Below, one piece after another: positions 10,978-24,127 of a DNA stretch of 64,000 nt. Every line of letters begins with the position of its first letter. Positions within the stretch are counted from its first letter, which is position 1. Made by a program: the position numbers and the translations under genes. The notes below the pieces were generated by a model. The model made no database searches. It saw only the letters and a program-made list of their open reading frames with translations, and was not told the origin of the DNA. The DNA is from Lentinus brumalis. Lineage: Eukaryota > Basidiomycota > Agaricomycetes > Polyporales > Polyporaceae. Where the stretch lies: positions 248,001 through 312,000 of the forward strand of contig MARA01000037.1 in the NCBI GenBank assembly GCA_001792895.1, written 5' to 3'.

Positions 10978-13900
10978 AAACGTTGGAAAGGGCGGTTTGG
11001 GAGGCATATAGAAACGTAGGATCCTTCGCTGAGATTGTGTGCCCTCTGCGCGGACTTCTGCGCGCGATGGGCTTCTGCGGCCTCGGAAAAGCGTTCATTC
11101 GGGCTACCTAGTACATGCAGCAGCGAGAGAAATACACGGCTTTCCCCAGAGCTCCCGCCCGCAACCCGCTCGAAAAACGCTCCCTGCAGGTGGATTAATG
11201 CGGGCGCCTATCCCCGGGACTTGACGCGATCTCGTGTCTCGGCGCGTTGCGCTTGCTTCCCGCCACCACTGCCTCCGTCCCTCTTGCCCGCCACACTCGA
11301 CGCTGCTCGGAACTCGACAACGGTACTCAAAGGTAAGCCGCGTCCGCCGCAACGCAGGACGCGCTCTGGAACACGTACCTCATTGCAGCGCACACGCATC
11401 ACTCCGCACGGCGCGACGCCTGCTCCAAGCATCGGGCTTCGTGCACTATACTGCCAGTGAGTCGCTGCACAGCCCGACCAATCAGGCCCGCAAGCTGGCG
11501 TCCGGTACGGAGGAGGTAGGCTGTGCATCCAGTGAGTACGTACGCATATTGGAGTCGCGTTCGCGTCGAGCTTCGCGCAGTGCAGTCGACAAGTCGCCGG
11601 AGCAGCCCGAATGCTTCTTGACTCTACACACAGGTGAGTAGCCGTATGCGGAGAAAAGGCTGAAACGTACCGTTTGCGCCTGTCCTGCTCGCGTCTGCGC
11701 CGGCGGAACGCTGCTCACGGCAGTAGGTACCGTGCGTGCACTGTAATCGTCTTCGCATCGACGGCAGCCAGTGAATCGCAGGTACCATGTCCTTGAATGA
11801 GCCGCCGAAACATGCCGTTCTAGCGGACAGGCACAGCCTGAGAGTCTGAGCTGCTCGAGTCCGGGGCCAGCGAAACTCTGCTTCAGGTAGGTCCTATCGG
11901 TAAGTACGACTCCCGGGCGTGATCAACAACTTCAGGTGCGTACCTTCGAGCCTCTCTCTCCGAGTCTCTCGGCTCGCCTCGCGTATTGCGGACGCGTCAG
12001 TCAGTAGATCTGCTAAAACATCAGTCAGAATGGAATTGATACCCAGAACGACCAAGCGTATGAGAGTACTCACCGGTAGGTCGATCTTGCGGCCGCAGAG
12101 CTCAGCACGGCCAAGCCGTGCGGGCAGCAAACGCTACGGCTCATGGTTGCTTCTGGAAATGGTGGACCCGCGCCGCCGCGGCAGCAGACAGCGCAGCCTT
12201 CGAGTCCGAGAGCTGCTCGAGTCGCAGATATCGCCCAGCGGCTGGGACGCCTGCGTGCACAGTAGGGTTTGAGTGCACAGGACAGAGTGAGCAGGTCGTG
12301 TGCACCATGCGCGGCAGGAAGAGGTTGCGTGTCCATGCTAGCATGAACACTTCAGATGGATTTGTGAGGCAGCTCACCTTTGCCTCCAGCGATCCCGACC
12401 GTCCTCCCGCAGTCCACGCGTCGCAGAGGATATTGGAGAGTGCAGGACGGCCATTTGTGGCGAGGACGGTAAGGCTGGCCGAGCTGCAATGTCGTGAGGG
12501 GAGAACATCGTCGCGTTGGGGAGGGGAAGAGGCGTCTCGACGGTAGGTTGTGATGCCAGCGACGGGGACATATGGGAACTAGGGACTTGGGAGGGAATAT
12601 CACGCCATGCAGAGGTATATTTTCGGGCAGGATGGCCGTACGGCCGGCGGGTGGCTTAGACCGCGGCTCCAATCTGTACGAGTAAATAGTGCAGCGGCCG
12701 GCCAGACACTGTAAGTCGTGCGGTGACTGCCGGACGGGTAGAGTAGATAGATGCTCTGGAATGTTGTATCAGCAGGATGATAGACGAGGTCCAACCGCAA
12801 CTTATCAAATATGGTCTGCATCAACACGGTCATTATGCCCGTGGGCCTTCACGAGCTGCACGTATCCCCGCCGTCCAGCGAGTCCGCCCTCGCTCGCGTG
12901 CCATCAGATGGATGACTCCAGCACCTGAGCATGATCCCCTACTATGATCCCGCTGGGATCCTTCAACTCTTGAGCATCCTGGAGCACGAAGAGACCGTGA
13001 CAGAATATATGAGATATAGGTACAGTACTTACCTCTGGATGTGTAGTTGCGCCCTCCATTGGTACAAGGACACAGCAGCGAACATCTCGCGGTTCAGCCG
13101 CTTTAATCGGACCTTGTAATATGTCAGCCTCAACATCCGCGCCCTGGGAACACTAAGCATAGCCGGGAGCCTAGGCTGCCAGCATCATGACCTCGTCCAG
13201 ACGCGCTGTGAACTTGAGCTCATCATGCTCATCAAATTAGTGGCCAGTATCCGCCGCCGCCAGGCAGTCGTCGGTCAAATGCAGGCCGTAAGTCTGCACA
13301 AAGCATGCTACATTGGAAGCACTATTCCTCGAGCTCTCCGCAATAAATTGTGGGATAGGGCAAAAGCAGACACTGCGGACAATGTCCGAGTCTGATTCTG
13401 GCAGGTTGCAGCTTGGCTCACCGTGTTCATTCTGTAAATTGCTAGATATAGCTCCTGCAAGGATACGCACCAGCTAGGAGTGTGTAAGGATGAGAGACGA
13501 AGCCAGATCGTGAGAGCGGGTTTCGGAGATGAGTCCAAATCTGGCAGTGCTGCTTGGCGCTTCACCACTACGCCTTGCACAGATCTGGATCTGGGCGGCC
13601 TTCCGCCACCTCTACACCTTCGTACATCGTGCACAACCGCAGCCGGCATGCCAAAAGCACCTTAGAAGGCTCACTGGTAGTGCTATCCTGGTACTGAGAC
13701 ATGAGAAGTGGCAAGTCTTATGAATCCTGACTCTGTGTCTCCATTCGTCCGCAAATGACTTGTTTCTCGCTAGATCGCGGCGTAAACATGTTTCTGGCAT
13801 ATGCAATTATGCTGAGGCGATAGGAGACACCCATACTGGGTAAGACTAATGCTACGTCTCTGGTGATGTCTACTTGCTGACTGGGAATACGGGATACACG

Positions 13901-14244
13901 GAACTAGCTGCAGTTCTCCGCCCGCCACTGCAACCGCCTGCTCAGCATCCCTACAATCTCTTCGTAATTCCAAGCCTCCCCAATTGATGCATCACAGAGC
14001 GCCCATTTAGGCGAGCAGCGCCCCCAGTCTTGCGAACGTCGGAACACACGCTAATGCTTGGAATATCTAGGTCTTCCGCTTCCCACTCCCATTAGCCCAC
14101 CTACTCCAGCCGAGCTTGCGCTGTCGCGTTCTGGTTGGTCCGCCACCAGGGATGACTCCACTCGTGCTTCCAAGCTCCGGAAGCTCTTGTAATCTGCATG
14201 AGGAGTCTCGCGGGGTCCCGCAGCCCGATGAGACCCTCCAAGTG
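10978..14244. other. Decayed region after hexokinase, unit 2
   Basis: Same content as 1193-4470 at an offset of about 9785 falling to 9774. An 11-bp deletion near 12870 removes part of the CCCCGCAATCTCCGCC stretch. Confidence 0.4.
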
Positions 14245-14336
14245 TATATATACTGTGCTCTCCTCCTCCTCTCCGACACACATCCCCTCCCATCTCCCAG
14301 TGCCTCCGCCTCCTTCCCGCCTCTAAATTCTTTGCG
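14245..14336 (+). promoter_or_regulatory. TATA box and CT-rich leader of gene 2, unit 2
   Basis: TATATATA at 14245-14252, same leader, ATG at 14337. Confidence 0.55.
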
Positions 14337-15125
14337 ATGCTATATTTGCTACTACTCTTGCACACTGTCCCTTGCTGCTTCTATCCTCCCGGTCACTAGC
14401 AGTGCGTGCATCGTGCATGATCACTGTCATGGTACTACTCCTCGGCCTTATGCAGACTCGCAACACATCTCGTCAGTCTCTCCGACTCACCTCGCGTGCG
14501 TTCCTGGCCTTGTTTACTCACGTCTCAACTCTCTCCAGGTCCAGTTTGATGTCCAGGAGGGCGACCATGGACCGGCAATGCCATTCATGAATCATGTGGT
14601 AAGTATGTCCCCACCTTCCTATCCTACACACCGCTGACGCCCCGATATCTTTCAGGGTACGCACTCGGATCTCTTACAGTCATGTCGCCGTCTTGGTACA
14701 TTGCTCCTCGGCGGTCCACTGACATGTGTTGCGCAGGTGAGAACTTGTTCGTGGTGAGCATTGCTTTCCGGTGGTGATCTACCGGCAACTAATACTATAC
14801 TTGAACTCTCCAGCCCGCACCAGCCTTCTCCCCAGCTAACCGGCATCCCTCAGAAATTGCTTACCGCTCCGGCGGTCCCAGGCGAAGCGGGGAGCGGTCG
14901 TCCCCCGGGCAGCAGGTGTGTCATGCGAATGGTGCAACTGCGACATGTGATGACTGACCGCGTCAGAACTGCCGCCCCAACACGAGCTCGCCCCGCGCTG
15001 CTACTCAGGCACGTCAGTTTCGTCGTTTCCATATACTAGAACTGATCACCGGTTCATATGTGCGGCATGTTCCTGAGCAGTACGTACTGCCGGGAGCCGG
15101 ACTCTCTACTCCGCTGTTGCCCTAG
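14337..15125 (+). pseudogene. Gene 2, unit 2
   Basis: Exons B-E at 14539-14598, 14656-14736, 14814-14915 and 14967-15008 match unit 1. GC donor at 15009, stop at 15123-15125. Exon A has lost one C in the leucine run relative to unit 1. Confidence 0.38.
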
Positions 15126-15273
15126 TCGCCGCTGGCTGTCGCATCGGAGATCCTGTACAAACGGATGGTGAGTTGTAAGTATCTCCACGGAGGTCTGGTC
15201 GGAATCTTGACCTACTCGGCGCGCGCAGGGAATGCCGCCTGAGTACTGAGCAAGTACTCCGATTGGGCTCGGC

Positions 15274-16920
15274 AGACTTGACCGAGAGCCGTGGGTGCGT
15301 ATACAGACCGGCAAGATAGATAGCCCTGGGCTGTCATGGAAGGTACGTCAGATATTTGAGGCACAACACAGGTACCATACTTACCTGTGTCTCAGATGAT
15401 TCCCGGCGGACGGTGTAACAAGTCGCCGGCGGTGTCCGTGGCCAGCATATTATCACCCTGATCCTCGGCACACGACCATCGTCGTTGCCGTGGTTTGACT
15501 GCACTCCTGAGGTACGTAGGCACCCTCGAGTTTCGGGCGGCGGTATGCTGAGTCGACTTGTCTGCGTAGGTCGCGCCGAGAAACGTGCCTAGAAGAAACA
15601 AGGTACCTTGTAAGTCAGGCTACTTCTGCACATCCGGCGATTGCTCACTATGTAGATGTTGTGATTGCCTAGCGAACGCGTACACTGCGTGCCGCCGCGA
15701 AGACGCACTCATGGTGTGCCGGGTCTTGGAGAAACATGACCTTGACAGAGGCGGTTCAGCGTAGCGTCTGTGTGTTGGGACGCAGAGCTGATGTCCATCC
15801 AGTGCCGACAAGTTCGAGAACGCTGCCGGGCCGTCGGTGAACGTGAGCAAGCGTAGTCAGCAGAGCGAGGTATGTCAGATAACATCGACTTGAAGTTCAC
15901 CGTTCACTGACCTACGCACAGCAGGTCCGAGCCACGTCTCCGCGTGAACAAGAGATCATTGCTGAACGTACCGGCGAATTGTAGCGCAGTACTTCGGAGG
16001 CTTGGCCAGGTCGCTTTCTACGGGCTTCAAGTTGGAGTTATCGCTCTGACTTGTTGTCTGTGGCCCTGGTCTGAGTGCAGTTCTCCATTCAGCGCGGGAG
16101 TCAAGACGCGAATGAATGACGGGGAATGGCGCCGGTCGCCGGTCCGAGATACAGCAGGCTGCCAGGCGGGTACGTATGCAGGTCTCGCGGATCGACGAGG
16201 CGGGCTTCAGCGTTGACGCATCTCGCTTCAGAACAGCCGCAGCCTCGACGACGGCGGGCAGCCGCAAGGTACGTCAGAAGCGTCTGGGCAAACGATAAGG
16301 CACGGCACTCACCTCTTCGTGTTCTAGGTTTCGACCTGCACTCGTCGCGAAACACTCGACGCGGAACTCACACACAAGGCTGGCAAGACGAGTGCGGCTG
16401 CAATTCGACGACGCAGTGTCCGTGATACAAGTTGTGAGTACTTATCCCTACGCACATCGAGTATCTACGAGGCTCGCGCGTTACGCGCCGGAACCTTTTC
16501 GTGAGGTCAATTCAGCCAGAACAGCGTGCTCTGGTGGCTGCTCGCCCTTGAGCACGCTGCTCGTGGCCTAGATAGTCCCGCAGTCGCCGTTGTTCCACGC
16601 GATAGCGGATGGAGACCGCCGTAGACGATCTGCACACGTGTTTCGTCAGTGTGTCCGCAATGCGAGCAGCAGCGTAGCTCACCTCACGCAGGTCGTGACG
16701 TCCAGCATGTGTCAGCACCGGGCATGCTCCATGAGCGAGCCATCGGCGCACACCGCCCTCCGCCGAGCCCGAATCCTGGCCGACTCAGGACTCCAGAGTC
16801 GACATAACGCTCTAAAGAAGATCCGCAGTCAGTACTGAATAGCTGCGCTCTTGTCCCAGGCCGGACTCACGAGTTCGCTCGTCGCACCCGGCCGAACCGC
16901 TCTCGCGCGGAATTTGCGGA
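15274..16920 (+). pseudogene. Intron-rich remnant (gene 3), unit 2, type A
   Basis: Same introns as unit 1 at an offset of about 9773, for example 15870-15921 and 16269-16327. No continuous frame. Confidence 0.38.
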
Positions 16921-17918
16921 CTCGTCTGACGGACGCGAGAACGCAGCGCACGCGGTCTACAGGACCATGAACGGCCGCTGTATTTGAATTGCGCCGCGAT
17001 CGGAGACGCCGTCGAGGTGGAGAGCACCTTCGCTCCCGGGCCTCGCCCCGGGCGACCACCCGAGCGAATCTCTCAAACCGCCACACGCACGCGAGGACGC
17101 CGCACCCGGTCTCTAGCACCGCACCGACTCGCCTGAACTGGTTTCACGTCGATCGGGTGCGAGGTCGCGCCGGGAGAGCCGCCTCGAGCCACAGTCGGCC
17201 CCGGAATGCAATGAAATCGCACTGTCGAGCGATTCTGAGACCGGCGCGGGCGGCGTGCGAGCGTGCGGGATCGATGGGAACTGTTCAGTACGTCCCGGGA
17301 GCGTTGGTTTGAGGACGGTCGGGGTCCGTGTGCGAGAGACAGAGCCGGGTCTGTGCGGCGGGGCGGGCGACTCGCCCCTCGGAGCGAATTGTTTCGAACC
17401 CGGCAGACGGGCGCGAGAACGCATCGCACACGGTCTGCAGCAGTATATGAACCACTGTAAGAGTTTCGCGGCGATCAGGGCCGGGGTCGAGGCGGGAGAG
17501 CCGTCGGGAGGTGGAGTTGGGCGAAAATGCAATGAAATCGCGCTTTTGAGCGAATTTGAGACCAACGCGGAGGGCGGTTTGAGTGTTTGCGCTTGATGGG
17601 AACGTTCAGTGCGCTCCATGCGAGTTGGTTTGAGCGTGGTTGGGGCCTGGGTGCGAGAGATAGAGCCGGTTCTGTGCGGCAGTGCGGCAGTTCACGAGGG
17701 TGTCGGTGCTGTCGCCGACTGTTCCTGGACCGCTGTGCTGATGTACGAGCGTCGCAGAGCATGTGCTAGGTGAGCTACAACATGTTGTCAGTTGAATCGG
17801 AGGGATGGGTCCGGGGACGGCGGAGTCGAGTCGGTGCTGGCGACAAGCAATGAAATCGCGATTTGGACGCATTCTCGAGCTCCGCGGATTGGCGCGAGAC
17901 CGGCTCGTACGGTCCCGG
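16921..17918. repeat. Diverged 323-bp subrepeats, unit 2
   Basis: Anchors at 17205, 17526 and 17844. Spacings of 321 and 318 reflect one-base losses in GC-rich runs. Confidence 0.68.
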
Positions 17919-19302
17919 GGAGGTGCAGGCGTGTCTTGACGCTGTGTCGGGACGCGTCTGGAGCTCTGCGGGGTGCGATACTTGCGGATTTGTGGGTGAG
18001 AGCGCGGTAATTCGAGGATGGCGCGACGTACCGTTGTCCCCTGCGCACGGGGCGCATATCCCCATGTTCGTACAGCATGTGGCTATCGAACGCATACGGC
18101 TGCGCATGTATGCGTTGCGATATGCGGCCGGGGTGCGCGTATTTTGCCGCCGCGCTGCCAGAACACGATGCAGCGGGCCGTGTGCGCCGGGGTCGCGGCG
18201 CAGACTGTCTCCGATGTCGCGGGGGATGGTTGGTATGCTCTGAAAAGTTCTTGATGGCGCGGGGGTAGTGCACGGCGAGCAAGCCGGATTCTTGCTTTGT
18301 GGTGGAGACCGCGGTCTGCGGCGTGCACGCGGCGGCCACGCAGGCCGGCTATGAGAGGTGGGTAGAAATATCAGCAGCAGACGGAGTGAGCGTGAGGGGG
18401 TACTATACTGCGAGCCGGGAGGGGAGCGTGGCGGGAAGACTGCTTTGTGCGCGCACTTTCGCGTGACAGCACAGCGCTGAAAGTTGGTGAGGGCACTCAC
18501 CTGATGCTCAACGCGCTTCCCTCCAAGTGGCGAGGGGCAGGACGAGTCGGCGGTTGAGGTGAGGTTTGCATCGGACGAGGGATATGGCGTGTTTGAGAAA
18601 AGGTGTATTCGGGGAGCTTACTACATCGTGTATACGAAATACGCACTCGTCTACGCGGTGTGCGCACTGGTGGTACACGCGCGTGCACGGCCAATAGACT
18701 GAACATCGCGCCAGGAGGGCTCGAGAGCGTCGAGAACGGCGGCGAGCGGCGGCTGAGTACGGGCAATGCGTGCTTTGAGTGCGGCTCGAGAGTCTTGAGC
18801 AGGGGCAGCCCAGGTGCGGCCAGAGCGTGCGTTGAGCGTGGTCGAAGGAGGGCGACGGTGGCCGTCTGCGGTGTCGAGAGCGGGACGTGAGCCAATCACA
18901 GCTCTTGGGCACGGGGCGGGATCGGGGCGCTTTGAGGAGGAAGGGAGGACGCAGTGGACGTGGAGAGACGCAGTGGACGGGGATACGCACAGAAGAGAGA
19001 GTCTGTCGTCCAATCCCGAGTCCACCAGCCGATAACACATGTCTGGCTGGGTCCGTTCGCGCCAGGGCGGATCTTGGGCACTCGAATACGCTGTGGGCCA
19101 CTCTAGCTCTGGCAACGTCGGGCGGGCAGTAGACAGCACCGATGGGTGTGTCTTGCGTGGGCTCTCCGCTAGGAATGGCGGGAAAGCAGATCCCAGATGG
19201 CTCCACGTGACCGGCGTAGTATGTCATAAGGTGTAGCGCGTCCAACTCTCTCGCCCTCCTCCTCCTACTCTTCCTTGCTCACCGTCTCTATCCCCGACCG
19301 CC
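17919..19302 (+). promoter_or_regulatory. Upstream region and promoter of hexokinase unit 3
   Basis: CCAAT at 18892-18896; leader of the first kind (CAACTCTCTCGCCCTCC). Confidence 0.55.
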
Positions 19303-20726
19303 ATGAGCAAGACCCACGCGGCTTATGCGCCCTCGTCCGACGCCAGCCGCCGCATCCTCGACGAAATCGAGGAGCAGTTCCGCTTGACCAAGGAGGACCT
19401 CACGCGCATCACTGCCCAGTTCCTCGAGGACTTCTCGCTCGGTCTCAGAGAGTACAACCACCCGATGGCCATGATGTACGTCCTGGGTGACCTCGCAAGT
19501 GCGGCATGCATTCACGCGATAAGCCTGCAGCCCGACATTCGTGACCGGAGTACCGAACGGTTCAGAAACTGGGTGAGTCTTCAGCTATCTCCTACCTCTG
19601 GCCCCTCCTTCCCCCTGCTCGCTGCCTGCGTATCATGCCTATCGTGCAACAGGAGCCGTGCAAACAACGGTCGTCTTCCGCATTGACGCGCTCTCGTACG
19701 AGTCTTGGATTCGCGCGCTCCTTATGGCAGTTTGCTCTGGCATCAAGAAGCTCCATTGCGTCCAGCGACCGAGATTACGCACTCGGCGTAACCCATCCAT
19801 CGATATGACAAGTATGGGAGCGCAGCTCACCGGCAGTCCGTCCCTTCGTGCGGGATGCGCGACTGTGCGCGCCGTCCCTTGGGTTCTCAGGGCGTCGCGT
19901 ACGCGCGCAGCATTTCCTTCGTTCTCTGGCTTGCTGTCACAGGACCGCGAAGAATGCGAAGTTTTGCATGCGAAGTCGCGGTACCTTTTGCGTGACGACG
20001 TCATACTTGGGCTCGGACGTCCTTGATCTTGTCGAGCGCTTCCAAGATCCCGAACTGATCTGACGGCCTTGCAGAACATTTCTCGCGCTCGATCTCGGCG
20101 GAACAAACCTGTACGAGTCCACGCCCTCATATAGGCTTGCGTGATAATAACCTTCACCGCCGTCCAGGCGAGTCTGCGAAGTCGAGCTACTCGGCAACCA
20201 CGAGTTCGTCTTGAGGCAGCAGAAGTACAAGGTGTCGGATGCCCTGAAGACAGGAGAGGCCACAGCTCTGTTTGGTGAGTGATATGCCCAATCGCCGTGC
20301 CCACGCGTGGCTTACTGTAGCCGAAACTCTCCCGCAGATTACCTGGCCGATTCCGTCGACGCCTTCCTGACCGAGTACGCTTCCGCCGTCCCTTCAAGTC
20401 CCTCATCCGAACGAGGCAATCCGTTCGCGTCCCCATCGCTGTCGGAAGAGCCGGCGGTTCCTCTTGGTCTCACATTCAGCTTCCCCGTCGAACAAACTGC
20501 TCTTAACGAAGGAAAGATCCTGACTTGGACGAAAGGCTTCGCTGCGAAGAACGCCATCGCGGTGAACTTGCTCCAGGACGCCTTCGCGACGCATCTGGCC
20601 CTGAACGATGCGAGTCGGCGGCGGCGGACTGCGGCGGCATGTGTAGACAGCGGAATATATCTGTTCGCGCGATTCGCGGTGGATCTCGGGTGTGCGATCG
20701 TATCGTCGACGAGGACCCGCCGATAA
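19303..20726 (+). pseudogene. HXK: Hexokinase 5' part, unit 3
   Basis: Exons are 19303-19475, 19531-19572, 20075-20110, 20168-20274 and 20338-20726. Exon 5 starts with the full ATTACCTGG, so the frame is open from the ATG through the NAIA and DAF segments and into the ND segment. The valine codon before Asn-Asp is missing and the next GC-rich run is one base shorter than in unit 6, giving an arginine-rich tail and TAA at 20724-20726. After unit 6 this is the longest open hexokinase head whose start lies in the window. Confidence 0.78.
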
Positions 20727-23700
20727 AAACGTTGGAAAGGGCGGTTTGGGAGGCATATAGAAACGTAGGATCCTTCGCTGAGATTGTGTGCCCTCTGCGC
20801 GGACTTCTGCGCGCGATGGGCTTCTGCGGACTCGGAAAAGCGTTCATTCGGCTACCTAGTACATGCAGCAGCGAGAGAAATACACGACTTTCCCCAGAGC
20901 TCCCGCCCGCAACCCGCTCGAAAAACGCTCCCTGCAGGTGGATTAATGCGGGCGCCTATCCCCGGGACTTGACGCGATCTCGTGTCTCGGCGCGTTGCGC
21001 TTGCTCCCGCCACCACTGCCTCCGTCCCTCTTGCCCGCCACACTCGACGCTGCTCGGAACTCGACAACGTACTCAAGGTAAGCCGCGTCCGCCGCACGCA
21101 GGACGCGCTCTGGAACACGTACCTCATTGCAGCGCACACGCATCACTCCGCACGCGCGACGCCTGCTCCAAGCATCGGGCTTCGTGCACTATACTGCCGT
21201 GAGTCGCTGCACAGCCCGACCATCAGGCCCGCAGCTGGCGTCCGGACGGAGGAGGTAGGCTGTGCATCCAGTGAGTACGTACGCATATTGGAGTCGCGTT
21301 CGCGTCGAGCTTCGCGCAGTGCAGTCGACAAGTCGCCGGAGCAGCCCGAATGCTTCTTGACTCTACACACAGGTGAGTAGCCGTATGCGGAGAAAAGGCT
21401 GAAACGTACCGTTGCGCCTGTCCTGCTCGCGTCTGCGCCGGCGGAACGCTGCTCACGGCAGTAGGTACCGTGCGTGCACTGTAATCGTCTTCGCATCGAC
21501 GGCAGCCGTGAATCGCAGGTACCATGTCCTTGAATGAGCCGAAACATGCCGTTCTAGCGGACAGGCAGCAGAGTCTGAGCTGCTCGAGTCCGGGGCCAGC
21601 GAAACTCTGCTTCAGGTAGGTCCTATCGGTAAGTACGACTCCCGGGCGTGATCAACAACAGGTGCGTACCTTCGAGCCTCTCTCTCCGAGTCTCTCGGCT
21701 CGCCTCGCGTATTGCGGACGCGTCAGTCAGTAGATCTGCTAAACATCAGTCAGAATGGAATTGATACCCAGAACGACCAAGCGTATGAGAGTACTCACAG
21801 GTAGGTCGATCTTGCGGCCGCAGAGCTCAGCACGGCCAAGCCGTGCGGGCAGCAAACGCTACGGCTCATGGTTGCTTCTGGAAATGGTGGACCCGCGCCG
21901 CCGCGGCAGCAGACAGCGCAGCCTTCGAGTCCGAGAGCTGCTCGAGTCGCAGATATCGCCCAGCGGCTGGGACGCCTGCGTGCACAGTAGGGTTTGAGTG
22001 CACAGGACAGAGTGAGCAGGTCGTGTGCACCATGCGCGGAGGAAGAGGTTGCGTGTCCATGCTAGCATGAACACTTCAGATGGATTTGTGAGGCAGCTCA
22101 CCTTTGCCTCCAGCGATCCCGACCGTCGTCCCGCAGTCCACGCGTCGCAGAGGATATTGGAGAGTGCAGGACGGCCATTTGTGGCGAGGACGGTAAGGCT
22201 GGCCGAGCTGCAATGTCGTGAGGGGAGAACATCGTCGCGTTGGGGGGGAAGAGGCGTCTCGACGGTAGGTTGTGATGCCAGCGACGGGGACATATGGAAC
22301 TAGGGACTTGGGAGGGAATATCACGCCATGCAGAGGTATATTTTCGGGCAGGATGGCCGTACGGCCGGCGGGTGGCTTAGACCGCGGCTCCAATCTGTAC
22401 GAGTAATAGTGCAGCGGCCGGCCAGACACTGTAAGTCGTGCGGTGACTGCCGGACGGGTAGAGTAGATAGATGCTCTGGAATGTTGTATCAGCAGGATGA
22501 TAGACGAGGTCCAACCGCAACTTATCAAATATGGTCTGCATCAACACGGTCATTATGCCCGTGGGCCTTCACGAGCTGCACGTATCCCCGCAATCTCCGC
22601 CGTCCAGCGAGTACGCCCTCGCTTCGCGTGCCATCAGATGGTGACTCCAGCACCTGAGCATGATCCCTACTATGATCCCGCTGGGATCCTCAACTCTTGA
22701 GCATCCTGGAGCACAAGAGACCGTGACAGAATATATGAGATATACAGTACTTACTCTGGATGTAGTTGCGCCCTCCATTGGTACAAGGACACAGCAGCGA
22801 ACATCTCGGGTTCAGCCGCTTTAATCGGACCTTGTAATATGTCAGCCTCAACATCCGCGCCCTGGGACACTAAGCATAGCCGGGAGCCTAGGCTGCCAGC
22901 ATCATGACCTCGTCCAGACGCGCTGTGAACTTGAGCTCATCATGCTCATCAAATTAGCTGGCCAGTATCCGCCGCCGCCAGGCAGTCGTCGGTCAAGCAG
23001 GCCGTAAGTCTGCACAAAGCATGCTACATTGGAAGCACTATTCCTGAGCTCTCCGCAATAAATTGTGGGATAGGGCAAAAGCAGACACTGCGGACAATGT
23101 CCGAGTCTGATCTGGCAGTTGCAGCTTGCTCACGTGTTCATTCTGTAAATTGCTAGATATAGCTCCTGCAAGGATACGCACCAGCTAGGAGTGTGTAAGG
23201 ATGAGAGACGAAGCCAGATCGTGAGAGCGGGTTTCGGAGATGAGTCCAAATCTGGCAGTGCTGCTTGGCGCTTCACCACTACGCCTTGCACAGATCTGGA
23301 TCTGGGCGGCCTTCCGCCACCTCTACACCTTCGTACATCGTGCACAACCGCAGCCGGCATGCCAGAAGCACCTTAGAAGGCTCACTGGTAGTGCTATCCT
23401 GGTACTGAGACATGAGAAGTGGCAAGTCTTATTAATCCTGACTCTGTGTCTCCATTCGTCCGCAAATGACTTGTTTCTCGCTAGATCGCGGCGTAAACAT
23501 GTTTCTGGCATATGCAATTATGCTGAGGCGATAGGAGACACCCATACTGGGTAAGACTAATGCTACGTCTCTGGTGATGTCTACTTGCTGACTGGGAACA
23601 CGGGATACACGGAACTAGCTGCAGTTCTCCGCCCGCCACTGCAACCGCCTGCTCAGCATCCCTACAATCTCTTCGTAATTCCAAGCCTCCCCAATTGATG

Positions 23701-23955
23701 CATCACAGAGCGCCCATTTAGGCGAGCAGCGCCCCCAATCTTGCGAACGTCGGAACACACGCTAATGCTTGGAATATCTAGGTCTTCCGCTTCCCACTCC
23801 CATTAGCCCACCTACTCCAGCCGAGCTTGCGCTGTCGCGTTCTGGTTGGTCCGCCACCAGGGATGACTCCACTCGTGCTTCCAAGCTCCGGAAGCTCTTG
23901 TAATCTGCATGAGGAGTCTCGCGGGGTCCCGCAGCCCGATGAGACCCTCCAAGTG
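20727..23955. other. Decayed region after hexokinase, unit 3
   Basis: Same content, but with dense one- and two-base deletions between about 21000 and 23150. No gene can be supported here. Confidence 0.4.
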
Positions 23956-24127
23956 TATATATACTGTGCTCTCCTCCTCCTCTCCGACACACATCCCCTC
24001 CCATCTCCCAGTGCCTCCGCCTCCTTCCCGCCCTCTAATTCTTTGCGATGCTATATTTGCTACTACTCTTGCACACTGTCCCCTTGCTGCTTCTATCCTC
24101 CCGGTCACTAGCAGTGCGTGCACGTGC
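23956..24127 (+). promoter_or_regulatory. TATA box and CT-rich leader of gene 2, unit 3
   Basis: TATATATA at 23956-23963. The outer ATG (24048) runs into a stop in this copy because two bases are missing near 24121, so the inner ATG at 24128 is the usable start. Confidence 0.5.

Larger units (their letters stand above)
9552..19302 (+). repeat. Tandem array unit 2 (type A, 9751 bp)
   Basis: Near-identical to unit 1. Clear differences are an 11-bp deletion near 12870 and many one-base losses in GC-rich runs between about 16980 and 18600. Confidence 0.97.

Noticed and set aside
9552..19302. Whole unit as a transposon
   Set aside because: No terminal inverted repeats, LTRs or target duplications at unit borders and no transposase or reverse transcriptase motif found; units abut directly.
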